Positions 1 through 9,666 of a stretch of 64,000 nucleotides of DNA are shown here, one piece after another. Position 1 is the stretch's first letter; every line of letters begins with the position of its first letter. A program made the translations under genes and the position numbers. Source of the DNA: Paenisporosarcina indica (GTDB taxonomy: Bacteria; Bacillota; Bacilli; Bacillales_A; Planococcaceae); the NCBI RefSeq assembly GCF_001939075.1, contig NZ_MPTA01000002.1:1-64000 (forward strand). The letters are read 5' to 3'. The notes under the pieces are model-generated. The model was given only the letters and a program-made list of their open reading frames with translations. It made no database searches and had not been told where the DNA came from.

Positions 1-2030
1 CTGTTTTGGCTACATCAGCATTTGCAATTGTTAAATTTGCTGACTCCATTGCTTGTGCCATTTTAGTGATCAGGACTGCTGTTTCATTGTTAAGGACTGC
101 GGTTGCACTCGCTAATTTAGCCGATGCTGTATCTATATCAGCTCTCACTTTAAACGATTTGTTCACCGCTGTTTTTAATTCAGAAATTGCGGTATTTACT
201 GCGACGTAGCTTGTGTCAGTCGTTAATCCGTAAGCTGCTGAATATGCTGCTTTGGCTACATCGGCATTTGCAATTGTTAAATTTGCAGACTCAATTGCTT
301 GTTGCATTTTAGTGATCAGGACTGCGGTTTCATTGTTAAGGACTGCGGTTGCACCCGCTAATTTAGCCGATGCTACATCTATATCAGCTCTCACTTTAAA
401 CGATGCTTTCACCGTTGTTTCTAATTCTGAAATTGCTGTTTCTACTGCGACGTAGCTTGTGTCAGTCGTTAATCCGTAAGCTGCTGAATATGCTGCTTTG
501 GCTACATCAGCATTTGCAATTGTTAGATTTGCAGACTCAATTGCTTGTTGCATATTAGTGATCAGGACTGCGGTTTCAACGTTAAGAACTGCGGTTGCAC
601 TCGCTAATTTAGCCGTTGCTGTATCTATATCAGCTCTCACTTTAAACTCTGCTTTTACCGCTGTTTCTAATTCTGAAATGGCCGTTTCAACCGCGACGTA
701 GCTTGTGTCTGTCTTTAATCCGTAAGCTGCTGAATATGCTACTTTTGCTACATCAGCATTTGCAATTGATAAATTTGCAGACTCAATTGCTTGTTGCATT
801 TCAGTGACCAGGACTGCTGTCCTATCGTTAAGGACTGCAACTACACTCGATAAATTAGCCGTTGCTGTTTCAATATCTGTTCTTACTTTAAATTCTGCAT
901 TAACCGCTGTTTCCAATTCTGCAATTGCTGTTTCCACCGCGACGTAGCTAGCGTCTGTCGTTAAGCCGTAGGCGGCACGATACGCGATTTGCGCTAAATT
1001 GGCATCTGCAACTGTAAGGTTTGCAGACTCAATCGCTTGTTGCATTTCGGTGATCAAGACTGCTGTTTCGTCGGTAAGGACGGCAACTGCACTAACTAAC
1101 TTAGCCGTAGCCACATCAATATCTGCACTCACTTTAAACGATTCATTCACTTCTGTTTCCAACTGTGAAATAGCTGTTACAACTGCCACATATGTTTCAT
1201 CCGTTGTTAACCCGTAAGCAGCACGATACGCAGCTTTTGCTAAATCCGCATCCGCTATTGCTAGATTTGCAGACTCAATTACTAGTTGCATTTCAGTGAT
1301 CAGGACTGCTGTTTCGCCGCTAAGGACTGCGACTGCACTCGATAAATTAGCCGTTGCTGTATCAATATCAGCTCTTACTTTAAATTCTGCATTCACTGCT
1401 GTTTTCAAATCTGATATTGCGGTTTCTACTGCAACGTAGCTTGTGTCAGTCGTTAACCCGTAAGCAGCACGATACGCAACTTTTGCTGCATCAGCATCCG
1501 CTATTGCTAGATTTGCAGACTCAATTGCTTGTTGCATTTTACTAATCAAAACTTGTGTTTCTGCTTCCATTACGGCAACAGCACTCACTAAATTAGCCGT
1601 TGCTGTATCAATATCAGCTCTCACTTTAAACGTTGCGTTCACCGTTGTTTTTAACTCTGAAACTGCAGCTTCAACTGCCACATACGTTTTATCTGTCGTT
1701 AAACCGTAAGCAGCACGATAGGCAGTTTTTGCTGAATCGGAGTCTGCAATTGCTTCATTTGCAGAACCAATCGCTTCCTTCATCTCTGCGATTAAGACTT
1801 CAGTCTCTTGTTGTAATGCTGTTACTGCACTGACTAAATTAGCGGTTGCCGCTTGAATGTCCGACTTGAATACAAACGTTGCAGTTAGAGTCTTTTCTAA
1901 AGCGATTAAGCTCGTTTCAACAGCCACATATGTTTTATCTGTCGAGGAACCATAAGCCTCTATATGTGCAATTTTTGCTGAGTCTGCAGTCGTTTTAGTT
2001 AAGTTTGCATTTTCAATGGCTTGCTGTAAA
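1..2030 (-). repeat. Eight in-frame 246-bp (82-residue) repeats
   Basis: The stretch corresponding to YVAVE recurs at about 203, 449, 695, 941, 1187, 1433, 1679 and 1925, so the period is exactly 246 bp. Each unit encodes a helical Ala/Thr/Glu-rich segment containing FKVRADID, TAVLIT and MQQAIESANL. The units nearest the left edge are almost identical in DNA and the rightmost units (about 1650-2030) have diverged, which suggests recent amplification towards the C-terminal side. More units may lie beyond the window. Confidence 0.9.
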
Positions 2031-3640
2031 CCAGGTTCTATAGGCACTGGACTTAAATCAGGATTCAGCACTCCATTGATCTTTTCAATGAACTTTTTCA
2101 CAACGTCATAGTTTTGGATCAAGGCACTTATTTGAGTCCCTTCAGGAATGACAATATTTCCAATCATCAAGCCTACTTTTAAGATGATTTTCGCATTAGG
2201 GTCAGTAACTTCCAAATACTGTATTCTTCCATTAAAATCTAAGTTTATGACTCTATTATTCCCGTTCGGTTGCACAATTAGTTTATTAATAATTGCGTTA
2301 CCATTCAATAATACATTCTCAGTATTGAAGATATTGAGCTGATTAATTGAACCCGATATCCCGACGTTATTAGCACCAATTTGAAGATTGACTTTGTTGA
2401 CAGTCACTCCAGAAGTTGCTGAAATGCTCGCATTTGCAGAGATATTCACCTCATTCAATACGGTCGATCCTGTTGCTTCAATGGAAACATTTGCTTTGTT
2501 TACGTTCACTGTATTTAGTTTAGAACTTTCTAGGATGACATGAGAAAGCTCATTCGCTGCAGCCATTTGTAATTCATCGACAGATACGGTTTTAGTTAAT
2601 GTTTTATAGAATTTATCGTGGCTCGCAATCTTTGCACCGTCTGAAATGATAGTCGTTTTTCCTTCAACCGATACATGATCGGCAGTAATCCGATTTTGAA
2701 CCTGTGTCCCAATTTCAAAATTACCCTTAACTACAAGATTCGAAAGTAAAACGTAATCAGCACTAATCTTCAAATCTCCAGCAATTGCAGCACCACGTGC
2801 GTTCAATTCCACCGCTGCATTAAAGGTTCCATTATTAGTCAATTCTAAGTAAGTAATGGAAGTAATAACCCCAGCTTTTTCAACAAATTTGATTTTGGCA
2901 TTTTTCAAAGCATTCGCATTGGATGCATTGAAAATGGAAGCCAATGATGGGTCTACTTTATAACTAGATCCGTTAATTGTAATGGTTTGATCCGTTACTT
3001 TTTCGATTATGAAAGGTTTAACCGATTGCGTTTCTGCACGGAACATAAATAAAGCGATTTGTCCCCTAGTTAGGGCTTGATTTGAACCAAAAACAGTCGG
3101 AGAAACCCCCTCTGTGATTTGATTTTCGATCAATGCTCCGACATATCCACTGTACCAAGAGTTCACATGTACATCTGTAAACTTTGTTGCGGGTTCTTTG
3201 TTTTCTGTTAATCCGTAAGCCAATGATAGGACTTTCGCAAATTCTGATCGAGTAATCGGTTCATTCGGCATAAAGCTATTTTTCGTTTTCCCTTGAAACA
3301 CGCCAGCTTCAACTAAAGCTGCCACTGCCTCGTAGTACCAGACTCCTTTTTTCACATCAGAAAAACCAGGATCCTTTGAAACCTTTCCTTTCAAATTCAT
3401 GGACGACGCAACAATCGAAGCCACTTCAGCTCGTGTAATCACTCGATTTGGTTTAAAAGTACCGTCTGTATATCCCTTAATCGTCCCTTGACCAGCTAAA
3501 TAAGCAACCGCTTCATAATAGACATTTCCTTTTTTTACATCCGTGAAATCTTTGGCATCTGCGTACACATTAAAAGGCACCAAAGATGTAGCTACAACAG
3601 CAGTCGATACAGCTGCTGCTAAAAAATGATAACGAGACAT
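1..3640 (-). CDS. S-layer-type surface protein with three SLH domains, 5' part only
   Basis: Reading from an ATG at 3640, the frame stays open to the window edge, giving at least 1213 residues; the C-terminus lies outside. Residues 1-24 form a signal peptide (hydrophobic core LAAAVSTAVVATSLVP, then VYA). Three SLH domains follow at about residues 25-210, with the usual FTDV, YTDGTF and ITRAE-type motifs. SLH domains bind pyruvylated secondary cell-wall polymer, so the protein should be surface-anchored at its N-terminus. Residues about 260-490 are rich in Asn, Ile and Val in short strands (possible beta-helix). From residue about 535 come eight alanine-rich repeats of 82 residues. The start is uncertain: an ATG at 3667 in the same frame, or a TTG just before it, would add a more basic N-terminus; GGGAGG lies between these and the chosen ATG at poor spacing. 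S-layer or adhesin role is inferred. Confidence 0.85.
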   Translation of the reverse strand, partial: MSRYHFLAAAVSTAVVATSLVPFNVYADAKDFTDVKKGNVYYEAVAYLAGQGTIKGYTDGTFKPNRVITRAEVASIVASSMNLKGKVSKDPGFSDVKKGVWYYEAVAALVEAGVFQGKTKNSFMPNEPITRSEFAKVLSLAYGLTENKEPATKFTDVHVNSWYSGYVGALIENQITEGVSPTVFGSNQALTRGQIALFMFRAETQSVKPFIIEKVTDQTITINGSSYKVDPSLASIFNASNANALKNAKIKFVEKAGVITSITYLELTNNGTFNAAVELNARGAAIAGDLKISADYVLLSNLVVKGNFEIGTQVQNRITADHVSVEGKTTIISDGAKIASHDKFYKTLTKTVSVDELQMAAANELSHVILESSKLNTVNVNKANVSIEATGSTVLNEVNISANASISATSGVTVNKVNLQIGANNVGISGSINQLNIFNTENVLLNGNAIINKLIVQPNGNNRVINLDFNGRIQYLEVTDPNAKIILKVGLMIGNIVIPEGTQISALIQNYDVVKKFIEKINGVLNPDLSPVPIEPGLQQAIENANLTKTTADSAKIAHIEAYGSSTDKTYVAVETSLIALEKTLTATFVFKSDIQAATANLVSAVTALQQETEVLIAEMKEAIGSANEAIADSDSAKTAYRAAYGLTTDKTYVAVEAAVSELKTTVNATFKVRADIDTATANLVSAVAVMEAETQVLISKMQQAIESANLAIADADAAKVAYRAAYGLTTDTSYVAVETAISDLKTAVNAEFKVRADIDTATANLSSAVAVLSGETAVLITEMQLVIESANLAIADADLAKAAYRAAYGLTTDETYVAVVTAISQLETEVNESFKVSADIDVATAKLVSAVAVLTDETAVLITEMQQAIESANLTVADANLAQIAYRAAYGLTTDASYVAVETAIAELETAVNAEFKVRTDIETATANLSSVVAVLNDRTAVLVTEMQQAIESANLSIANADVAKVAYSAAYGLKTDTSYVAVETAISELETAVKAEFKVRADIDTATAKLASATAVLNVETAVLITNMQQAIESANLTIANADVAKAAYSAAYGLTTDTSYVAVETAISELETTVKASFKVRADIDVASAKLAGATAVLNNETAVLITKMQQAIESANLTIANADVAKAAYSAAYGLTTDTSYVAVNTAISELKTAVNKSFKVRADIDTASAKLASATAVLNNETAVLITKMAQAMESANLTIANADVAKT

Positions 3641-3835
3641 CGATCTTTTCAGATATAGCCCTCCCATTTCCAATAAGGCATATTTTCCTAGATTCAAGAC
3701 ACTGTGCAAACGTAGATACAGGCATCATATCATGACTTTCGTTCTAATTAATCTAACTTTAGTAATATTCACGCAACTTTTTTGTTTCTTTCGAACTACA
3801 TATAGGTATGTTAAAAAACATGATTTAGTTCGTAC

Positions 3836-3869
3836 AAAAAAAGCGATCGAAGTTTTAGGATCGACCGCT
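3836..3869 (-). terminator. Intrinsic terminator of the GNAT gene
   Basis: On the minus strand a nine-pair stem with one mismatch (AGCGGTCGA pairing with TCGATCGCT) is followed by seven Ts. It lies 37 bp after the stop of the gene at 3906-4772. Confidence 0.75.
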
Positions 3870-3905
3870 ATCTGCAAAAGATATGCTATTGAGGGAACTA
3901 TGAAA

Positions 3906-4772
3906 TTACCCTAATTCTTTATGGGTTCGCCATAATGTTTCACTTTCCAAAGGGGCGTTACTTAAATAACGTTGTGCAAATTGGACCATTGGTTTGTTCC
4001 GATCTTCTACAAAGAAAATGCCGTTGGTATAGTTCGATTTTGCAATCACATGCCGACTTGTTTCTGCCAATAATACTACTCCTTGACCTGTACGCTGATA
4101 TCTCGGATACATATACATCGTTTTAAATAACACTGTATCTTGATTAAAAGCCTCAAGCATCAACCATCCCGCTAGTTTTCCTTTATATCTGACTAGCAAA
4201 CTCAGTTCTTTATCAATCAGTTCTTCTTCCGGGAATGGGGAAAACATCTCGAGAAACACAACATCTACTTCAGATTTTACTTTTTCCCTCTCAGCTGGAG
4301 TAATCGATGTCCACGGCTCAATTTTATACCCCTCGGGGAAAGTGAGTGTCATCCATTCCAATTCCATTAAATACGCTAATGGACCTTGTCGAATATGAAT
4401 TCCTGGTTGAGGGCTTTGAAAACCACAGCTTTCCAGAAATAGATGTATGTCCATTTGATCTTTTTCTGGTAAGAACTCAACACTCAAAAATCTAATCTCG
4501 CTCGACTGTAAGGTTTGTTCAAACGTTCTGATCAAACCTTTGCCAATTCCCTGTCTTCTAAAATCAGGAGTTACATAAATCATTTTTACATGTGCCACCG
4601 ATTGGTTACTATCCAGCTCGGCTAATGCCAATCCAACCGGACGCCCTGAAAAGGTGGCTCCGATTGCATACAGGGAAGAGGGAAATTCCATAAACAGTGC
4701 TTTTGCTTCAGGTAATACGAAATGTGAGAAGTTCGATGAAGAGGTTTGATCTAGATGTACGTATTCTAACAA
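3906..4772 (-). CDS. GNAT-family N-acetyltransferase, apparent tandem domain
   Basis: This 288-residue protein has a clear GNAT acetyl-CoA-binding motif in its first half (VTPDFRRQGIGKG, about residues 68-80). A second, weaker copy of the fold may lie in the C-terminal half, where YPRYQRTGQGVVLLAE resembles the same P-loop with the glycines less well kept. Two-domain GNAT proteins usually have only one active half. The start is TTG at 4772, placed eight bases after an AAAAGGAGG ribosome binding site; no ATG is as well placed. The gene stands alone and ends at a terminator at 3836-3869. Substrate unknown. Confidence 0.85.
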   Translation of the reverse strand: MLEYVHLDQTSSSNFSHFVLPEAKALFMEFPSSLYAIGATFSGRPVGLALAELDSNQSVAHVKMIYVTPDFRRQGIGKGLIRTFEQTLQSSEIRFLSVEFLPEKDQMDIHLFLESCGFQSPQPGIHIRQGPLAYLMELEWMTLTFPEGYKIEPWTSITPAEREKVKSEVDVVFLEMFSPFPEEELIDKELSLLVRYKGKLAGWLMLEAFNQDTVLFKTMYMYPRYQRTGQGVVLLAETSRHVIAKSNYTNGIFFVEDRNKPMVQFAQRYLSNAPLESETLWRTHKELG

Positions 4773-5216
4773 CTAATTGACCTCCTTTTATTAGCATTCC
4801 AATGAGATTCTTAGATTTTGCAGTCATATTAGAAAGTATCTTACCACAATTTAGGTTACATATAATTATTTTTCGTAATTTTCTATCATTTGTTTTAATT
4901 CATTCGAACTACATTGTAATAGGTATGGATACATGCCTTCGTTCATGAAAAAGTGCGGTTTGAATGCACAATTTCAACTCCGATTATATAAGTAAATGCC
5001 GTGGGCAAGTTTGATTGATTTATCGTGACTTAATACTTTATTCCTGGTTTTTTTGATTTATTCCTGTTCACTGAGTATTTTTTCTCACTTGCGATACATT
5101 GTTTCTACACAAAAACACCCCTCAAAAGAAAGTATGAGGAGGCTAAGTTGTTTAATTTTCGCTGCGTTACTGTTTGGAGAGTAGCTGCAAATCCCAGTTT
5201 TTCAGAAGTAAACGCC
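4773..5216. other. Gene-free spacer with a possible degenerate phased-motif element
   Basis: No open frame with a ribosome binding site is visible. At 5020, 5041, 5061 and 5082 there are four T-rich motifs of the kind TTATCGTGA or TTCCTG spaced 21, 20 and 21 bp, followed at about 5110 by CACAAAAACACCC. The spacing and the trailing motif resemble the intergenic element at 15755-16402, but the sequence is much eroded and the resemblance may be chance. Confidence 0.3.
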
Positions 5217-5246
5217 AAAAAGCCCGACTGAGCAACTGCCCACTCG
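5217..5246 (-). terminator. Probable terminator of the LacI gene
   Basis: On the minus strand CGA-TGGGCA pairs with TGCTCA-TCG across a short loop with one mismatch, followed by GGGC and five Ts. It lies 20 bp after the LacI stop codon. The hairpin core resembles the GAGCA...TGCTC hairpin of the intergenic repeat elements. Confidence 0.55.
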
Positions 5247-5265
5247 AACTTTTTACTGATCGATC

Positions 5266-6285
5266 CTATTCCTGACCTTTTTTGTAGCCTAAAGTAGACT
5301 CTCTTTTCCTTAATTGCACATCTAGCTTTGTGTATTCGCTGTTAACATTCTTTTTTTCAATCATATCAATCAGGTGTGTGGTTGCCATGGCGCCTAATTC
5401 GAAAATCGGTTGTTCGATCGTGCTGATTTCTGGGGCAACCATTTCTGTCAATTTGATTCCATCAAAGCCAATGATCGCTACGTCTTCCGGAACACGTATG
5501 TTCATTAATTTCAACGTTTTTAAGGCGCCTATGGCCATAAGATCATTGGCTAGAAAAATCCCATCACAATTGGGATAGTCAGTCATTAACTGCTTCGTGA
5601 GTTTTTGACCGCTTTCCAATGAGAAATCCCCCTCGTACACAGGTGTCTTCTGTTTTGGAAAATATCTTTCTATCGTTGCCGCATACCCCTTCAGACGCTC
5701 GGATGATGAAGGATATGAGTTCGGACCACTGATGTGGGCAATCTTCTTACAGCCTACCTCGATCAAGTGCTCGACAGCGAGTCTTGCTCCTTTGTGGTTA
5801 TCTACACCAAAAGAATTGTTTTCATCATCTTCCGCAGCACGGTCAATGCGTACAAAAGGCAGGTTCATATTTTCCATCCCTTTTAGGACATTGCCGGTGA
5901 ATTGAAAGGACACTAAGATCAAGCCATCGATAAAGCGGCTTTCTAGGTTTCTCCAAAATCCATTTGAATGAAGGACTTCTTCCTGTGTATTAATTAACAC
6001 TAGATTGTAGCCTTTTTCTTTGGCTAGTCCTTCTATGGAAACAACCAATTCAGGAAAGAACGGATTGGTAATGTCTGGAATGATCAGTGCAATGGTATTG
6101 GTTTTTCGATTGGATAAACTTCTGGCAATTTCATTCGGCTTATAATCCAGACGAGCCATCACATCTTTGATTTTTTTCTCAGCCTGTTCGCTGATTGACC
6201 CTTTTCCGTTTAGATGCCTAGACACGGTAGCAATGGATAAACCAGCCTCTTTTGCCACGTCCCTGATCGTTACATTTTTTTTCAC
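5266..6285 (-). CDS. LacI/GalR-family transcriptional regulator
   Basis: At 339 residues this is a full-length LacI-family repressor. Residues 4-55 form the helix-turn-helix and hinge (VTIRDVAKEAGLSIATVSRHL, then DYKPNEIARSL). The rest is a periplasmic-binding-like effector domain beginning with the typical NTIALIIPDITNPFF. It is the last gene of the catabolic locus and is separated from it by a strong terminator, so it is probably transcribed at least partly on its own. The likely targets are the two TGTAACCGGTTACA palindromes at the locus promoter, because LacI-family proteins bind palindromes with a central CG; this is inference. The natural effector may be ribose or a riboside. The start is GTG at 6285, 11 bases after GGAG. 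Confidence 0.92.
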   Translation of the reverse strand: MKKNVTIRDVAKEAGLSIATVSRHLNGKGSISEQAEKKIKDVMARLDYKPNEIARSLSNRKTNTIALIIPDITNPFFPELVVSIEGLAKEKGYNLVLINTQEEVLHSNGFWRNLESRFIDGLILVSFQFTGNVLKGMENMNLPFVRIDRAAEDDENNSFGVDNHKGARLAVEHLIEVGCKKIAHISGPNSYPSSSERLKGYAATIERYFPKQKTPVYEGDFSLESGQKLTKQLMTDYPNCDGIFLANDLMAIGALKTLKLMNIRVPEDVAIIGFDGIKLTEMVAPEISTIEQPIFELGAMATTHLIDMIEKKNVNSEYTKLDVQLRKRESTLGYKKGQE

Positions 6286-6325
6286 TCGAGCTCAAACTCC
6301 TTGTCACACATGTATTAGATAAGAT

Positions 6326-6376
6326 AAAAAGGCTTAGAGAAAAGCCGAGAACCGATTCGACCCACTCTAAACCTTT
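6326..6376 (-). terminator. Strong terminator between the hydrolase operon and lacI-type gene
   Basis: On the minus strand AAAGGTTTAGAG pairs over 12 positions (one G-U) with CTCTAAGCCTTT, followed by TTTTT. A shorter alternative hairpin (GGCTT with AAGCC) ends at the same T-run. It begins four bases after the stop of the gene at 6381-8477. Confidence 0.85.
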
Positions 6377-6380
6377 CAGT

Positions 6381-8477
6381 TTAATTTATTTCCTTCACAT
6401 GAAACGAGAAGATATCGGTTTCTCCCTTATCAAGACACCCAATTCCAACCATTCCGGAAGACAATTGGTGATCTTCATGTTCAATTACTAGTTGATCATC
6501 AATAAAGAAGCGAATCGAACTTTTTTTGAATTCAACCTTAAAGCAATAGTTTTTCCCAGCGTTCCATTCAAATGGCACGGTAGCCAATCTCTGATAGCCA
6601 AAATCATTTAATAGTAAGGATACTTTCCCATCACCATCAAAACCGACAAGATAGTGTCTTTGCGTTCCTTGAGCTCTGAAAATCAGGTTGTGGCTACCGC
6701 CAGTAATTGCTTGGATTTCAGCTTCAAGGATCGCATCTTTCGTGTAATAGTTTCCTGTATAACTTGAACAATTGTCCTCACATATACACTTCATTTTATG
6801 ATCACTAAGCAGCCACTGGCCATTTTGATGAGCAAATGGCGTGACACATCTGTATTCGATCACTTGCTTTGAAAAATCGATTGAATACTCGGCTTTTCCG
6901 TGAATGTGGAAATTCTTCAGAAATACGGAACCAAACGCGCGTTCCAGTAAGATTGATGGACTCTCAAGAATGTAGCCAATTTCATCAATCATGGCGCCTT
7001 CCGTATTCGGGAGTGTGAACTGGATGTGATTCCAAGCCTGATTGTTAAGCTCGATTTCTTCCAATTTCACGCATTCTTTTGAATAGGTATTACGGATATA
7101 TGGAGTGATGAAGATACCCGATCCTTGCATTTTATCCAAATAGATGTCGACTGACACTTGTTGCCCGCTATATGCGGTTGGTGCAAAAGTAGGTTTATAT
7201 TTCTCATCATAGAATTCTTCACGTCGATAGAAAGGCTTGTAAAATATCTTGGCTTGGTCGCCTTCAAACATTCTATCAATAATGACTTCCAATGAACCGT
7301 CTCCCACTTGATCGCTATGACGCAAGAAGGCTTTAAATGCACGATCCATTTTGAAGCCATGAGTAGATCCGGGCATTTCGAAATCAAAAAATACTTCACC
7401 TGGTTTCACTTTATCCACAAGCTTTTCAGGAGGAGTCTCCCCTGCCATTTTATATCCTAACAGTGCAAGTTCTGCTGAAAAAGTTGGGATATCAAGTATA
7501 TTCAAGTAACCAGATACACTAGAAGCTACGATGCAATCGTTTATCGGCTCTCTGTAGTGTGCTGGAATGCTGTCAATTCCACCTAATACACCTGTGATTG
7601 TTCCAACATTTCCAGCATTACAGTCGGTATCCCATGAACACATGGTAGCAATCTCTATGGTTCTAGCAAAATCACCTTCTCCATAAACTAGTGCTAGAAT
7701 ACAAACTCCCGCATTCGGAATGATGTGACAAATGCCAGGGTATTTATCGTAGCCCCATTCGTCTTCAAGATATTGACGGCAAGCCCGGAAATCGTTCGGA
7801 TTTTGCTTATGAAAATCCAACACAGCATGGACAACTTTGGCGTAAGTTGAATCTGCAGGAATCATGGATAATCCAGCATCGATTGTTTCATCAACCGATT
7901 TTGCCGAGTAAGCTTTCGCAATAGCCGCTGCCATAAATCGAGCACCATATAGACCTTCTTTATCATGTGATACACTGGCAGCCATTTCTGCATAGTGAGC
8001 TGCTTTTTCGATATTGTCCGGGAACATCAACCCCCAGGTGTCAATGAAGATTTGCCCGCCGATTTGCTCAGCCAAGACAATTCCATTTTGTTCAACTGAA
8101 CCTGATTCAGGTGCTTTGATCCCTCTTTTTAAATTGAGATAAGCGCGATGCTCTGTGCTTACATCTTCCCCGCCCCACCAAATCATGCCGATGCCTTCGC
8201 GACAATAATTGAGCCATGCTTTTCCTACGTCATCTGCTTGCATCTCTCGATTATATGCATCATCATAGAGCGCTCTAATAAAGAAAATAGGCCCATTAGC
8301 ATCATCATCAGCAGAAAACATAGTATAGTCTTTTACATATCCTTTAATTTCCCCATGCACTTGTAAAATTCGTTCGTAAGTCCACTCCGCTGGTTCCAAT
8401 GGTGCACCGAGACGAATTCCTACGTTCATTCCCAAGAATCCCGCGTACACCTTCTCTGCATATTTTTCGGGTATCAC
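6381..8477 (-). CDS. ADP-ribosylglycohydrolase-family protein with C-terminal beta-sandwich domain
   Basis: The 698-residue protein begins with an ADP-ribosylglycohydrolase-type domain (about residues 1-340). Metal-ligand motifs are visible: SADDDANG near residue 55 and WDTDCNAGNVG near residue 280, the latter typical of the family. The family hydrolyses N- or O-glycosidic bonds to ribose using two Mg ions. After an intermediate region, the last ~130 residues (GNYYTKDAILEAEIQ to the end) look like a concanavalin/laminin-G-type sandwich found in carbohydrate-processing proteins. There is no signal peptide, so it should act in the cytosol. Start: GTG at 8477 has GGAG eight bases upstream; a GTG at 8486 overlaps that GGAG. 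It is the last gene before the terminator. Substrate unknown. Confidence 0.82.
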   Translation of the reverse strand: MIPEKYAEKVYAGFLGMNVGIRLGAPLEPAEWTYERILQVHGEIKGYVKDYTMFSADDDANGPIFFIRALYDDAYNREMQADDVGKAWLNYCREGIGMIWWGGEDVSTEHRAYLNLKRGIKAPESGSVEQNGIVLAEQIGGQIFIDTWGLMFPDNIEKAAHYAEMAASVSHDKEGLYGARFMAAAIAKAYSAKSVDETIDAGLSMIPADSTYAKVVHAVLDFHKQNPNDFRACRQYLEDEWGYDKYPGICHIIPNAGVCILALVYGEGDFARTIEIATMCSWDTDCNAGNVGTITGVLGGIDSIPAHYREPINDCIVASSVSGYLNILDIPTFSAELALLGYKMAGETPPEKLVDKVKPGEVFFDFEMPGSTHGFKMDRAFKAFLRHSDQVGDGSLEVIIDRMFEGDQAKIFYKPFYRREEFYDEKYKPTFAPTAYSGQQVSVDIYLDKMQGSGIFITPYIRNTYSKECVKLEEIELNNQAWNHIQFTLPNTEGAMIDEIGYILESPSILLERAFGSVFLKNFHIHGKAEYSIDFSKQVIEYRCVTPFAHQNGQWLLSDHKMKCICEDNCSSYTGNYYTKDAILEAEIQAITGGSHNLIFRAQGTQRHYLVGFDGDGKVSLLLNDFGYQRLATVPFEWNAGKNYCFKVEFKKSSIRFFIDDQLVIEHEDHQLSSGMVGIGCLDKGETDIFSFHVKEIN

Positions 8478-8499
8478 GTGATCCACTCCAATTCATGTA

Positions 8500-9654
8500 T
8501 TAACGGTTAAATAAGGAAACTCGCTTATCGTTCAGAGCAAGATCCTCTTTTATGATCATTTCAGCCACTTCAGCGAACTGCTCCGCCAAGTACGTGTAAT
8601 TTGTTTTATTGGTTTCTTCAAGCAATTGGATATCTTCGCTCTTTAGTGTACTAACGCCGTGCATCGCTCCAAGAATGACACCAGCCATTACACCAATCGA
8701 GTCTGTATCACGACCTGAGTTAATGCCGTCATAAATCGAATTGTAAAGGTCGCCATCATTTAACACGATGAATGCCAATGCCATTGGTAGTTCCTCGATT
8801 GAGAATAGTCTGCTCGGTGTATAGTGATTCGAAGGAACCCCTATTTTTTCAAATTTGCGGTGAACATCGTCTTTCATAGGAGAATACTTAGCCATCTCCC
8901 CATGAAGGACTTCGATTACCTCATCCATTTCTGCTTGACGATCGCGTAAATCTTTTGCAGCATCGGTCAAATCCTTGATGGCTGCCTTTGTGCCATCCTT
9001 CGCATACAATAGCGCTGTTTCAATGATTTCCTCGACCGTTACATTTGCTTCAAACGCTTTCGCTACGCAGGCGGCTAGAACTCCAGCCGCCTCCAAACCG
9101 TAACTACTTTGGTGTCCGATCGCGAAAAGAATCGCTTCATCATACGCTGCTTTAGGATTCCCTGCGTTCACCACGCCGATTGGTGCGATATACATCGCGG
9201 CACCACAGTTGATCATATTGCCGATGCCGCCTTCTCTTGGCTCACAGTTCGCTAACACATGTCTGATAAAGATATTTTTCTCGGGATAAAACAAGCGATC
9301 CATGATCATGGCTTCTTTGCCGAATTCAGGAATGAACGTCTTTTTATAGGCAATTTCTTTGACGAATTCATTCCCCATATCATAGGCATCTAGATGTCTT
9401 TTCTCTGTCATATAAACGTTCATTAACGCAGTCGTCATTAACGTGTCGTCTGTAACAATGCCGTTGCCACGCATTTTCCCTTGGGTTACTTCAAATGGAG
9501 CGTCCGCCTTATACCATTTTGTCTTTAAGGATTCGACGCGACCATATTGTTTTTTGATTTCTTGATAACTTAATTTTTCAATCGTTGCTCCCATTGCATC
9601 ACCTAATGCTGTGGCTAAAACAACTCCCTTTACTCGATCTTGAAAAGAAATCAT
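8500..9654 (-). CDS. ADP-ribosylglycohydrolase-family protein
   Basis: This 384-residue protein carries the canonical family pattern: GDAMGATIE near the start, VTDDTLM at about residues 67-73, and NSGRDTDSIGVMAGVILGA near residue 315. The TDDT and DTDS clusters are the usual dinuclear Mg ligands, so it is probably an active hydrolase. It starts with ATG after AAGGGG and lies 12 bp downstream of the binding-protein gene. In E. coli the yegTUVW cluster likewise joins this family (YegU) to a PfkB kinase (YegV) and a nucleoside-type transporter (YegT). That parallel supports a riboside substrate here. Cytosolic. Confidence 0.9.
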   Translation of the reverse strand: MISFQDRVKGVVLATALGDAMGATIEKLSYQEIKKQYGRVESLKTKWYKADAPFEVTQGKMRGNGIVTDDTLMTTALMNVYMTEKRHLDAYDMGNEFVKEIAYKKTFIPEFGKEAMIMDRLFYPEKNIFIRHVLANCEPREGGIGNMINCGAAMYIAPIGVVNAGNPKAAYDEAILFAIGHQSSYGLEAAGVLAACVAKAFEANVTVEEIIETALLYAKDGTKAAIKDLTDAAKDLRDRQAEMDEVIEVLHGEMAKYSPMKDDVHRKFEKIGVPSNHYTPSRLFSIEELPMALAFIVLNDGDLYNSIYDGINSGRDTDSIGVMAGVILGAMHGVSTLKSEDIQLLEETNKTNYTYLAEQFAEVAEMIIKEDLALNDKRVSLFNR

Positions 9655-9666
9655 ATTTAAAACCCC

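Noticed and set aside
1-2030. Direct repeats suggesting a CRISPR array
   Set aside because: The period is 246 bp with no short repeat/unique spacer pattern, and the repeats are in frame inside a protein-coding sequence.
3732-3914. 60-codon plus-strand frame between the S-layer gene and the GNAT gene
   Set aside because: No ribosome site, and it runs through the minus-strand terminator at 3836-3869.
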